From: an uncultured Eubacteriales bacterium
Lineage (GTDB): Bacteria > Bacillota > Clostridia > Oscillospirales > CAG-272
Reading direction: 5' to 3'
Length of the DNA: 10,166 nt
NCBI GenBank assembly: GCA_934378145.1
Contig: CAKXXW010000048.1
Location: forward strand, 1 to 10,166
In this document: piece by piece, positions 1-7,546 of the stretch
How positions within the stretch are numbered: position 1 is the stretch's first letter
Layout: every line of letters starts with the position of its first letter
The notes under the pieces: model-generated
The model's database searches: none
Told to the model about the DNA's origin: nothing
The model's input: only the letters and a program-made list of their open reading frames with translations
Position numbers and translations under genes: made by a program

Positions 1-1320
1 AACGGTCACTATATGCCGTTTGCACAGCTCACCGACAGCTACGGTCGCTCCCGCATTGACGTGGATTATTACTTCTCGGTCGGCGAGCCGGAGCCTTACG
101 GCGGCGCGGACGACAAGCACCTGATGCTCGTCAAGCCGCAGGATTATGTGCGCACAGGCGAGCCGATGCCCGATGTATTCGATTTCCGCGTAGTATGGAA
201 GGATAAGCTCGACGACGCCGGAAGAAACGTCGGAACCAAGCTGTCGGTCATCGGCGTAACATGGTTCATCGACCGCAACGGCAACGGCAAATTCGACGCG
301 GGCGAGGATAAAAACATCTTTGACGCAAAGGGCAACGCGCTCCCCAACACCGTATATTCCGGTACTGTCACGCTGATGGCGGAGGACAATGCGAATGTAC
401 GCTTTGCCGAGCCCTGCCGACTCTATCTCGGCGGCAACAACTATGCGGTCATTGACGAAAACAATCTCACCGTAACCTTTACTCTCGGCGCGGACCCCTA
501 CGAGCTGCACACGGGAATGATCCTTCCCACAGGCGGCGCGACGGGCAGCTTCAAGATGTTCACTCTGCGCCCGACAGCCGCACTGAACGGTCTCTCCATA
601 GCTGACGAGCATATCGAAAAAGCGGACGGCACGGTTCTCACCGCAAGTCAGCCTATGACCGCGGGCACTACCTATTATTACTGCATTACCTATCAGTATG
701 AGCCTTCCTTCTTCCTTGTTTCGGACAATGCCGACCTCCTTGCGAACGCACGCGTCGTCATAGACGGAATCGAGCTGGGCAACGACGCATGGGAGCTGAC
801 TACCAAAACCGTCGGCGATAAGACCTTCTATTCCGGCTTCAAGGTACGTATCCCCTGCTGGGCAGAAGGCTCGGGAAGAACGGTATCGGGCACGATAACG
901 ACCTTCCTTGACGACACCGACGCAGTAACCGTAACTCTCACGCGCGAAGGCGATAAATCGCCGTCATATTCCAAGGTCGTTTACGGCAACAGCGCGGCGT
1001 ATAAGTTCGACAGCGTTGCCGAAGGCACCTACATAATGACGGTTTCCAAGAAAAACCACGTGACACGCACCGAAAAGGTTGTTGTCGGCGCGACAACGGT
1101 CACAAAGAATGTGAAGGTTCACCCGACAGGCGATATCAACGGCGACGGTAAGATCACCACGCTTGACTATATGAAGGTCAACGCTTATGTCAAGGGTACC
1201 GTAACCCTCACGGAATACGAACTGAAATGCGCCGACGTTATCGGCACGGACGGCAAGGTTACCACAGCCGACGCGATGCGTATCAACGCACACGTCAAGG
1301 GAACCAAGCCTCTCTGGTAA
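1..1320 (+). CDS. Secreted dockerin-containing protein, 3' part
   Basis: The frame is open from base 1, so the gene starts upstream of the window; the first internal ATG (13) has no ribosome binding site and is not proposed as the start. About 439 residues are visible. Most are beta-rich and unassigned, with an acidic segment DRNGNGKFDAGED (about 270-310) that looks like an EF-hand-type calcium loop. A carboxypeptidase-regulatory/Ig-like module covers roughly 920-1125 (VTVTLTREGD to VTKNVKVHP). The C-terminus (about 1129-1317) is a type I dockerin: first loop GDINGDGKITTLD matches DxNxDGxxxxxD, and the second is ADVIGTDGKVTTADAMRIN. Dockerins bind cohesin domains on scaffold proteins outside the cell. 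The second loop has one extra residue and a Thr where the fifth-position Asp is usual, so calcium binding there may be altered. The next gene encodes an anchored protein with cohesin-like domains. The enzymatic or binding role of the upstream part is not recognisable. Confidence 0.85.
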   Translation, partial: NGHYMPFAQLTDSYGRSRIDVDYYFSVGEPEPYGGADDKHLMLVKPQDYVRTGEPMPDVFDFRVVWKDKLDDAGRNVGTKLSVIGVTWFIDRNGNGKFDAGEDKNIFDAKGNALPNTVYSGTVTLMAEDNANVRFAEPCRLYLGGNNYAVIDENNLTVTFTLGADPYELHTGMILPTGGATGSFKMFTLRPTAALNGLSIADEHIEKADGTVLTASQPMTAGTTYYYCITYQYEPSFFLVSDNADLLANARVVIDGIELGNDAWELTTKTVGDKTFYSGFKVRIPCWAEGSGRTVSGTITTFLDDTDAVTVTLTREGDKSPSYSKVVYGNSAAYKFDSVAEGTYIMTVSKKNHVTRTEKVVVGATTVTKNVKVHPTGDINGDGKITTLDYMKVNAYVKGTVTLTEYELKCADVIGTDGKVTTADAMRINAHVKGTKPLW

Positions 1321-1333
1321 GCCGTAACACACA

Positions 1334-1363
1334 GCCGACGCTCTGTAAAGACAGAGCGTCGGC
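1334..1363 (+). terminator. Perfect 12-bp hairpin between the dockerin and surface-protein genes
   Basis: GCCGACGCTCTG (1334-1345) pairs perfectly with CAGAGCGTCGGC (1352-1363) around the 6-base loop TAAAGA. It begins 14 bases after the upstream stop codon. No T tract follows (GTAGGCAAC), so it is not a textbook intrinsic terminator. It may be a weak or Rho-assisted terminator, or a hairpin protecting the 3' end of the upstream mRNA while allowing partial read-through into the next gene. No separate promoter is visible before the downstream gene. Confidence 0.6.
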
Positions 1364-1384
1364 GTAGGCAACACAAACATGAAA

Positions 1385-1390
1385 AGGAGA
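1385..1390 (+). promoter_or_regulatory. Ribosome binding site fixing the start at 1400
   Basis: AGGAGA within AAAAGGAGAAG lies 9 bases before ATG 1400. It overlaps the codons that would follow the in-frame ATG at 1379, so 1379 is unlikely to be the start. Starting at 1400 also gives a normal signal peptide, MKKKITSMLLCLV. Confidence 0.8.
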
Positions 1391-1399
1391 AGATTGTCT

Positions 1400-4300
1400 A
1401 TGAAAAAGAAAATCACATCAATGCTGTTATGCCTTGTCATGATTTTTTCCATGCTGTCTTTTGCGGTTCCCATTAACGCGGCTTCGGTCACATCGACACA
1501 GCTGACCGTTACCGCAGACAAAACGACGGCTGCCCCCGGTGATACCATTAACTATACCATTACCATGGGGCCTGTTTCGGATCTCGGAACCATACAGATG
1601 GTGCTGGATATGCCGGACGGACTGACCTATACCTTGGGTTCGGGCAAGCTTGCCGCGGGCCTGAAGGGAAAGCTCGGCTTTGACTCTCTCGACTATACGG
1701 AAAGCCAAAAGGACGGCAAAACGAGAGTGATGATCAACGGCGTTGCTTCCTCCGCCGATTACGAGAGCGCCACCGATACGCAGATCGCCACCTTCCGTTG
1801 CACCGTGGACGCGGGCGCAACAGGAAAGCTCTCAGTGGGACTGACGGAGCTTGAATTTATCTCCTGTCAGACCTTTGACGATTTTACCGACCGTTTCTCG
1901 GTTGTCAAGGCAGATGTTACGATAAGCGGCGCAACGCCGCCCCCTGTGACCACCTATACCGTCACCTTTAACGCCAACGGCGGAAGCGGCAGTATGGCAG
2001 CGGCCACAGGCGTTCCGGCAGGCGCATATACGCTTCCCAACTGCGCCTTCTTTGCCCCCGCCGGAAAAAGATTTGTCGGCTGGGCAACCACACAGACGGG
2101 AACCGCCATGGCGGCAGGTACCTCCTTTGCCGTATCGGGCAACGTCACTCTGTACGCGATATGGGAGGACATCCCCACAACGCATCCCGCCAAGCCCACC
2201 ATCTATGTAACCGGTACATATACATACAACCGATCGGTTCAGACGGCAACCGTGGCGGGCTTTGACAGTGCGACCATGCTGATTTCCGGCAATACCGGAA
2301 CAAACGCCGGCACTTATACCGTCAGCGTTACATCCAAGAGCGGACGCTGGGCCGACGGCACAAGCACCCCCGTGACAGCCACATGGTCAATCGGACGGAA
2401 AGTGGTTACCCCCACGATACGTGTTGCCGGAACCTACACCTATACAGGCACACCGGTGGAACCGACCTTTACCGTAGAGGACGGCGGTGCGGTAATTTCC
2501 ACTTCCGAATACGCCAGAACGATTACCGATAATAACGCCGTCGGAACGGGTAAGATCACCATTTCCGATAAGACGGGCGGCAACTATGAGATTGTGACAA
2601 CCTCGCAGACCTTTACAATCGGAGCGCCCACACCGCCCCCGACGATCTATACCTCCACACAGATAAAGCTCACGGCGGACAAGACGGAGGTGAAGGCAGG
2701 GGACGTGATAACCTATACCATCACCATGGGGCCGGTTTCCGACCTCGGCTCGATTCAGATGAAGCTGAAGCTCTCGACAGGGCTGACCGTGGTTGCAGGC
2801 TCGTGCAAGCTGACAACAGGGCTCAAAGCCAAGCTCGGTTTTGACGACATTTCCTTTACGGAGGGGACGGATTATGTCATAACGGGCATCGCGAGCGCGG
2901 CAAACTACAGAAGCGACACGGATACGGTTATCGCCACCTTCAAGTGCAAGGTCGGTACAGGCGCCACAGGATCTTTGAAAGCGGACTTGAAGGATCTTGA
3001 ATTTTACTCGGTGACTTTCGACGACAACACCTCTCGCTTCAGCGTAGTGCCGGCGACGGTAGCCTTTTCGACAATGGCCATCACGGACGCGCTCGTTCCC
3101 GTAACCGGGCTGGCAGGCAAGGCTTATACGGGCGCGGTTCAGGAGCCGAGCTTCGGCGGTACACTCGTCCGCAATACGGATTATGAAGTCACCTATAAAC
3201 TCAAAACGGCCGGTGCCGGCTCGCTTGACGGCGGAAAGCCCAAGGGCGCGGGAACCTATATCGTGACCGTTACAGGTAAGGGCAACTATGCAGGCAGCTT
3301 CACCAAAGAGTTTACGATAGGCAAGGCGACCCCGACCTATACGATTCCCTCGGGAATCCAGGGCGAATACGGCAAAGCGCTCTCCACCATAACGCTCCCG
3401 GAAGGCTGGAGCTTCAAAGACAGCGGAACGGTGATGACCGCGGAGGGAACTCACACCTACAAAGCAATATTTACACCAAAAGATACAACCAACTATAATG
3501 TGGTTGAAAACATCGACGTCAGTGTTAAGGTCGTCAAAACCGACTCGCGCCAAAAGGTCAACAAGGTCACGGCAACCTCGAACATCGCCGACATCGTCGT
3601 ATTGGACGGCGCGAAGCAATTTCCGTCCTTTACCGTTACGGAAGGCAGTCCCGCATATTTCTCCCCGACTTCGGGTACATGGGTAAAATACAACGGTACA
3701 GAATGGGAAGAATACACGGCTTCGACCTTCACGGAAGGGAAATACAAGTTGAGGGTTCAAGTGCGCATCGACTACCCGGGCGGCGATACGCATGTGCTGG
3801 ATAAGAACGGCATCACCGTTACGGTAGACGGAAATGTGTGGAACGCGGACGCTCCGCTCGTGTATAGCAATTATTCGTACGCATGGTTGACCTCCGGCGA
3901 ATTTGTGGTAAACAAAACCGTCACCACTTACACCGTCAGCTTTAATGCCAACGGCGGCACGGGCACAATGGCCAATGTGACCGTTTCCGCGGGCGCGTAT
4001 ACACTCCCTGTAAATAGCTTCACCGCACCCGCAGGCAAGCAGTTCAAGGGCTGGGCAACCGGCGCGACAGGCGCGGTGATCGCAGGTACAACCTATCATG
4101 TTGCAGACAATGTGACATTCTATGCCATCTGGGAGGACACTCTTCATACGCACAACTACGGCACCGATTGGCATAAAAACAGTGAAAAGCATTGGCATGA
4201 GTGTTCGGTCTGCCATGAAAAGAAAGACGAAGCGGCGCATACCTTTGCGTGGAAGGTTGACAAACAGGCAACCGTGACCGCAACAGGCGCCCAGCATGAG

Positions 4301-4732
4301 GAATGTACGGTCTGCGGGTACAAAAAGAATGCCGTAGTCATTGACAAGCTTGCTCCCTCCATCACGGAAGGGAAGGACAGTACATGGAATAAGAACAGCC
4401 AAAACGGATTGATCTTCAAGTCCGACGCGGCGTATACCGATTTCACGCAGGTTCTTGTGGACGGCGAGGCAGTAGCCGCCGATAACTATGATAAGCGTGA
4501 AGGCAGTATCATCGTTGAGCTGAAGGCAAGCTATCTCGCCACGCTTTCGGAAGGAGAGCATACGCTGACGATACGTTCCAAGAGCGGCGACGCAACGGTC
4601 AAGTTTACGGTGGAAGCGGCCGAATCCGCAAAATCAACCGCGTGGATTTGGATCGTTCTTGCTGTTGTAATCCTCGGAGGAGGCGCAGCGGCCGTCTATG
4701 TGTTCGTCATACGCAAAAGAAAAACGGCATAA
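1400..4732 (+). CDS. Membrane-anchored surface protein with two cohesin-like domains and InlB-type repeats
   Basis: A 1110-residue surface protein. Residues 1-27 are a signal peptide (three Lys, hydrophobic core, VPINA/AS cleavage). Residues about 28-177 and 415-558 are two copies of a domain resembling cohesins: a TADKT..PGD opening, YTITMGPVSDLG, GLT, ATF(R/K)C and LEF. The copies are clearly related in protein and DNA. Residues about 185-256 and 841-913 are InlB B-type repeats (TYTV(T/S)FNANGG, PAGK.F.GWAT, YAIWED). Ig/MBG-like beta segments fill about 257-408 and 561-715, and 716-839 is unassigned. Residues about 916-987 carry paired Cys and His (HECSVCHEKK, HEECTVCGYKK). An Ig-like domain (988-1074) precedes a single membrane span (about 1080-1104) and RKRKTA. 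No LPXTG motif is present, so it is held by the membrane span rather than sortase. A role in scaffolding or adhesion is inferred. The cohesin call is moderate; other Ig-like folds are possible. Confidence 0.85.
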   Translation: MKKKITSMLLCLVMIFSMLSFAVPINAASVTSTQLTVTADKTTAAPGDTINYTITMGPVSDLGTIQMVLDMPDGLTYTLGSGKLAAGLKGKLGFDSLDYTESQKDGKTRVMINGVASSADYESATDTQIATFRCTVDAGATGKLSVGLTELEFISCQTFDDFTDRFSVVKADVTISGATPPPVTTYTVTFNANGGSGSMAAATGVPAGAYTLPNCAFFAPAGKRFVGWATTQTGTAMAAGTSFAVSGNVTLYAIWEDIPTTHPAKPTIYVTGTYTYNRSVQTATVAGFDSATMLISGNTGTNAGTYTVSVTSKSGRWADGTSTPVTATWSIGRKVVTPTIRVAGTYTYTGTPVEPTFTVEDGGAVISTSEYARTITDNNAVGTGKITISDKTGGNYEIVTTSQTFTIGAPTPPPTIYTSTQIKLTADKTEVKAGDVITYTITMGPVSDLGSIQMKLKLSTGLTVVAGSCKLTTGLKAKLGFDDISFTEGTDYVITGIASAANYRSDTDTVIATFKCKVGTGATGSLKADLKDLEFYSVTFDDNTSRFSVVPATVAFSTMAITDALVPVTGLAGKAYTGAVQEPSFGGTLVRNTDYEVTYKLKTAGAGSLDGGKPKGAGTYIVTVTGKGNYAGSFTKEFTIGKATPTYTIPSGIQGEYGKALSTITLPEGWSFKDSGTVMTAEGTHTYKAIFTPKDTTNYNVVENIDVSVKVVKTDSRQKVNKVTATSNIADIVVLDGAKQFPSFTVTEGSPAYFSPTSGTWVKYNGTEWEEYTASTFTEGKYKLRVQVRIDYPGGDTHVLDKNGITVTVDGNVWNADAPLVYSNYSYAWLTSGEFVVNKTVTTYTVSFNANGGTGTMANVTVSAGAYTLPVNSFTAPAGKQFKGWATGATGAVIAGTTYHVADNVTFYAIWEDTLHTHNYGTDWHKNSEKHWHECSVCHEKKDEAAHTFAWKVDKQATVTATGAQHEECTVCGYKKNAVVIDKLAPSITEGKDSTWNKNSQNGLIFKSDAAYTDFTQVLVDGEAVAADNYDKREGSIIVELKASYLATLSEGEHTLTIRSKSGDATVKFTVEAAESAKSTAWIWIVLAVVILGGGAAAVYVFVIRKRKTA

Positions 4733-4746
4733 TTAAAGCGACATTT

Positions 4747-4778
4747 GTGGAGCCCCCGTATCCCTACGGGGGCTTCAC
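4747..4778 (+). terminator. GC-rich terminator-like hairpin after the surface-protein gene
   Basis: AGCCCCCGTA (4751-4760) pairs perfectly with TACGGGGGCT (4765-4774) around loop TCCC. Four more pairs, one of them G-U, extend it to 4747-4778. It lies 14 bases past the stop codon. The T tract after it is poor (TTGTG), but the stem is very strong, so it most likely ends the surface-protein transcript. Confidence 0.7.
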
Positions 4779-4803
4779 TTGTGAAGGCGAAAGGAGGAAA
4801 CGA

Positions 4804-5088
4804 ATGCCGAAACGAACAAAATCGAGGGCATTGTACATTCTGAAATATCTGTGGCTATATACCGACGATGAGCACCCTGCCTCTATCAGCGATCTGACCG
4901 ATTATCTTGCGAAAAACGGGATGGAAGCGCATCGCACAACGGTGTCTGCGGATATTGCGGAGCGAAGTTCCGTAGGTTCGGTCGGTCGCTCAAGTCGGGC
5001 GAGTTCATTCCGAAAGAAGCGAGAAGAGCAGTTATTTGGGTGCTTTGCGACCAAAGGCCGACGACAGGAATTTTGCAAAACCGGATGA
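4804..5088 (+). pseudogene. Truncated WYL-family-type transcription regulator (helix-turn-helix end only)
   Basis: AAGGAGG (4791-4797) sits 6 bases before ATG 4804, a good start. The first 53 residues look like the N-terminal DNA-binding end of Clostridial WYL-domain regulators: RALYILKYLWLYTDDEHP, then ISDLTDYLAKNGMEAHRTTV and SADIAE. In intact members this winged helix leads into a linker and a WYL ligand-sensing domain, giving about 300 residues. Here the resemblance stops at residue 53 (about 4960) and a low-complexity Ser/Arg-rich tail (RSSVGSVGRSSRASSF) runs to a stop at 5086-5088, for 94 residues in all. The other two forward frames after the break show no WYL domain that I recognise. 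A 6-bp inverted repeat (GAGCGA 4960-4965, TCGCTC 4986-4991) marks the break. Most likely it is a remnant after deletion or insertion; a short regulator lacking its sensor is less likely. The family call rests on pattern recognition. Confidence 0.6.
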
Positions 5089-5105
5089 TTGGAGGAGAAA
5101 GGGGC

Positions 5106-5134
5106 TTGAAATAATTCGGCAACTATGATACAAT
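5106..5134 (+). promoter_or_regulatory. Sigma-A type promoter for the c-di-GMP enzyme leader
   Basis: TTGAAA (5106-5111) and TACAAT (5129-5134) are separated by exactly 17 bases. Transcription would start near 5141 and give a leader of about 280 bases before the ATG at 5424, containing the structured element and terminator listed below. It lies just past the broken regulator. Confidence 0.65.
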
Positions 5135-5189
5135 AAAAAACAGTATGCATACAAAAGCATTGGTGTCAAAGCCAAAGATCGATTAAATA

Positions 5190-5270
5190 TCGGTAAACCG
5201 GTTGAAAGACCGGTCAAAAAGCCGGAAGGGGCGAAAGAGTGAGGTTCGCTGTGGCAGCCGGTTTCTGTAG
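5190..5270 (+). ncRNA. Candidate divergent c-di-GMP-I (GEMM-I)-like riboswitch aptamer
   Basis: GGTAAACC (5192-5199) runs into a perfect hairpin with a GAAA tetraloop (CCGGTT 5198-5203, GAAA 5204-5207, GACCGG 5208-5213). TCAAAAAGCC (5214-5223) follows, then a second hairpin around GGCGAA/TTCGCT (5230-5249) and AGCCGGTTTC (5256-5265). The order matches GEMM-I: GGCAAACC, a stem with a GNRA loop, GACGCAAAGCC, a second stem, and a 3' AGCCGGGTTGCC-type strand. Differences are GGTAAA for GGCAAA, and TCAAAAAGCC, one base shorter than GACGCAAAGCC. An intrinsic terminator follows, and the gene encodes a protein with c-di-GMP synthesis and degradation domains. It could be a true c-di-GMP sensor, a variant with changed ligand preference, or a decayed aptamer. 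Ligand binding is inferred from resemblance only. Confidence 0.5.
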
Positions 5271-5319
5271 GAAATTTACGATGTACACAAAATGGTGTGT
5301 CTTCGGTATATCGTTGCCA

Positions 5320-5360
5320 AAAGGCCCGTCCGGAAGCTTTTTTCTGACGGGCTTTTATTA
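5320..5360 (+). terminator. Intrinsic terminator in the leader of the GGDEF/HD-GYP gene
   Basis: GCCCGTC (5324-5330) pairs with GACGGGC (5346-5352) around a 15-base loop. The flanking AAAA and TTTT add pairs and supply the T tract, continued by ATTATATTTT. It lies about 70 bases before the start codon and downstream of a promoter, with no gene between, which is the usual position for an attenuator or riboswitch expression platform. The antiterminator pairing was not resolved by eye. Confidence 0.75.
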
Positions 5361-5410
5361 TATTTTATCATAAATTACGCAATTATCATACTTACAAATA
5401 TGGTCAGAAA

Positions 5411-5416
5411 AGGAGG
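5411..5416 (+). promoter_or_regulatory. Ribosome binding site fixing the start at 5424
   Basis: AGGAGG lies 7 bases before ATG 5424. The same frame is open upstream to an ATG at 5292, but that stretch contains the terminator hairpin and translates to an unlikely sequence, so 5424 is the start. Confidence 0.88.
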
Positions 5417-5423
5417 AAAAACA

Positions 5424-7397
5424 ATGACAGATGAAATGAAGCGGGAACTTTTGTTGGAATCCATCAGATCCTCTTTTGACGCTGTATTCCGACTTGATTT
5501 GAAAAATGGGGTCTATCAACTGATTTTTTCCGATAGCAAGGATATGTCAGGCAGCGTGCGCAACTATGATTATGCCGCGTTTGCCGGGAGTTTTATAGAG
5601 AAGTATTCAAATTCGGATAAAGCAGAGAGCCTTCGCGAAGCACTGTCTCTGGACACCGTGAGAGAAGCCATGAAAAGCGGAAGAAAATATGAGGTATACG
5701 GCGGAACCAAATTCGGACAAAATGCAAAGGAATATAAGAAGCTGTCCTTTATGCCGTGCGGAAACGAAAAGTATGCTTTTCTTGCGATTTCGGACTTCGG
5801 AAGCCTTGCCGATTACTATAACGAAGAGCTTCGGCGGATGGCTGAGGGAACACATCTTGATATTCTGACGGGAGCGTACACGCGTAATTATTATGAAACG
5901 GAGCTGAAGCAGACTCCGTTTGTCGGGGGTGTTGCACTTATAGATATTGACGATTTCAAGCTGTGCAATGATCTTTACGGACACGATATGGGGGATCTTG
6001 CTCTGACCGAAACGGCAAAAGCGATTTTGAGCAATATAACGGCAAGGGATATTCTGATCCGGTACGGAGGCGACGAGCTTTTGCTTTTGCTGCCGCAAGC
6101 GACGCCGGAGCGAATGGAAAGCGTACTGGAGAAGATTCGGGCGGATGTCAGTGAAGTGATAAACGGCGGGCTCGAAGGAATACGCCTGAGTATCAGCGTT
6201 GGCGGCGTCATGATGGACAAGGGACCGATTACAGATGCAGTATACCGTGCCGACCGTATCATGTACCTTGACAAACGGCAGAAAAATGCCGTCATGACTG
6301 ACCGGAAAATCGAAAGCAATTCCGAAAAACAGCACAACAGCGAAAAAGAACGACCGCAGGTGCTGATTGTGGATGATTCCTCGTTCAATCGCGAGCTTCT
6401 GCGGCGGATTCTCGGCGAGAGCTTCGATATTCTGGAAGCGGACGGAGGCAAAGAAGGACTGAAGCTCCTGAAATTGTACGGAACGCAGATCTCCGTTGTG
6501 CTGCTGGATATTATTATGCCCGGAATGAACGGATTTGATGTGCTTGACGAAATGAACCGGGAGCTTTGGCTGGATAATGTCCCCGTTATAATGATTTCGG
6601 CAGACGACTCGGATGCGAACATACGCCGCGCCTTTGATCTCGGTGTTACGGATTATATCTGCCGCCCTTTTGATTCCAAGGTTGTGGAAAGACGAATCCG
6701 GAATACCATAACTCTGAATCTGAAACAGAGACGCATGCTGTCGTTGCTTGCGGAACAGAGCCGTGACAAAGAAAAGGTCGGGCGGATGATGGTAGATATC
6801 CTGAGCAATACGGTCTGCTATGTGAATGGCGAGAGCGGTCAGCACATCCGTAACATGCAGCGGATTACCGCTATATTGCTGGAACGGTTGCTTCTGAAAA
6901 CCGACCGCTATCGGTTGTCCTTCCAGGATTGCGTCGTGATATCCACGGCATCTGCCCTGCACGATATCGGCAAGGTTGGCATTGATCCCGTTATACTCAA
7001 CAAACCGGGTCCACTTATGCCGGAAGAGTATGAAGTGATGAAAAAACATACGCTGATTGGTGAGCAGATTCTGAAAAGCGGAGAGCTTGCGGAATTTCGG
7101 GATGAGCCGCTGCTAAAAACCGCCGAGCAGATTTGTCGCTGGCACCATGAAAGGTTTGACGGCAGGGGATACCCGGACGGGCTTTCGGGCGATGACATAC
7201 CGATTGCCGCACAGGTCGTTTCGGTTGCCGATGTGTTTGACGCACTCGTAAGCAAGCGAAGCTATAAGCCGGAGTTTTCTGTTGAGAAAGCTTTGAGAAT
7301 GATAGAAAACGGAGAATGCGGCTGCTTTAATCCGCTCCTGATCGAATGCCTGAAACAAACGGCGGAGAAGCTGAAAACCGATGTGTATGAAAGCTGA
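5424..7397 (+). CDS. Sensor-GGDEF-receiver-HD-GYP protein (c-di-GMP turnover)
   Basis: A 657-residue, apparently cytoplasmic protein with no membrane segment. Residues 1-130 are a PAS-like or unassigned sensor region. Residues about 140-290 are a GGDEF (diguanylate cyclase) domain: DILTGAYTRN (146-155), DIDDFKLCNDLYGHDMGD (174-191) and RYGGDEL (213-219). The signature is GGDEL rather than GGDEF, but Gly-Gly-Asp-Glu is intact. The inhibitory RxxD site reads TARD (206-209), without its Arg. Residues about 311-430 are a receiver domain with acidic pair D317/D318, phosphoacceptor D362 in LLDIIMPGMNG, S392, and R414 where Lys is normal (YICRPF). Residues about 450-650 are an HD-GYP phosphodiesterase with HDIGK (513-517), H542, HHERFDGRGYP (574-584) and VADVFDAL (601-608), all key residues present. 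It could both make c-di-GMP from GTP and hydrolyse it, with phosphorylation setting the balance; activities are inferred. The leader carries a GEMM-like element, and the next operon has a c-di-GMP riboswitch. Confidence 0.93.
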   Translation: MTDEMKRELLLESIRSSFDAVFRLDLKNGVYQLIFSDSKDMSGSVRNYDYAAFAGSFIEKYSNSDKAESLREALSLDTVREAMKSGRKYEVYGGTKFGQNAKEYKKLSFMPCGNEKYAFLAISDFGSLADYYNEELRRMAEGTHLDILTGAYTRNYYETELKQTPFVGGVALIDIDDFKLCNDLYGHDMGDLALTETAKAILSNITARDILIRYGGDELLLLLPQATPERMESVLEKIRADVSEVINGGLEGIRLSISVGGVMMDKGPITDAVYRADRIMYLDKRQKNAVMTDRKIESNSEKQHNSEKERPQVLIVDDSSFNRELLRRILGESFDILEADGGKEGLKLLKLYGTQISVVLLDIIMPGMNGFDVLDEMNRELWLDNVPVIMISADDSDANIRRAFDLGVTDYICRPFDSKVVERRIRNTITLNLKQRRMLSLLAEQSRDKEKVGRMMVDILSNTVCYVNGESGQHIRNMQRITAILLERLLLKTDRYRLSFQDCVVISTASALHDIGKVGIDPVILNKPGPLMPEEYEVMKKHTLIGEQILKSGELAEFRDEPLLKTAEQICRWHHERFDGRGYPDGLSGDDIPIAAQVVSVADVFDALVSKRSYKPEFSVEKALRMIENGECGCFNPLLIECLKQTAEKLKTDVYES

Positions 7398-7546
7398 TGC
7401 TTTTTACTTTGCAATGGCAATAATTGTATGACTGCAGCGGGCTGGTGCCGCCTTTGAGCAACCGCATTGCGGTATGTGAAGGGCGATTGGATATAGAGCA
7501 CAAAAAAGCAAACGCAAAAGAGCATAAAAATATTTTCTAATAGGAC
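7398..7546 (+). other. Non-coding stretch after the c-di-GMP enzyme gene
   Basis: No gene or clear intrinsic terminator is visible. Small hairpins are possible, for example ACCGC/GCGGT around 7459-7471, but none has a T tract. The sequence becomes AT-rich toward the promoter at 7547. The end of the upstream transcript is not obvious. Confidence 0.5.

Noticed and set aside
2387..4561. 724-residue open frame on the reverse strand
   Set aside because: It lies wholly inside the surface-protein gene, has no ribosome binding site or domain pattern, and its Cys/Arg/His-rich content is typical of an antisense shadow.
4640..4732. Sortase LPXTG anchor at the end of the surface protein
   Set aside because: The C-terminus has a membrane span and basic tail, but the residues before it (AAESAKSTAW) contain no LPXTG-like motif.
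4640..5088. 148-residue frame starting inside the surface-protein gene and running into the regulator remnant
   Set aside because: Only the part from ATG 4804, behind a good ribosome binding site, is meaningful; the earlier part is an out-of-frame read of the membrane anchor and terminator.
5292..5423. N-terminal extension of the GGDEF protein from the ATG at 5292
   Set aside because: The extension would cover the intrinsic terminator and leader; AGGAGG at 5411 directly supports ATG 5424.
5607..7049. 480-residue open frame on the reverse strand
   Set aside because: It is antisense to the GGDEF/receiver/HD-GYP gene, whose motifs are unmistakable; no domain pattern is visible in the reverse frame.
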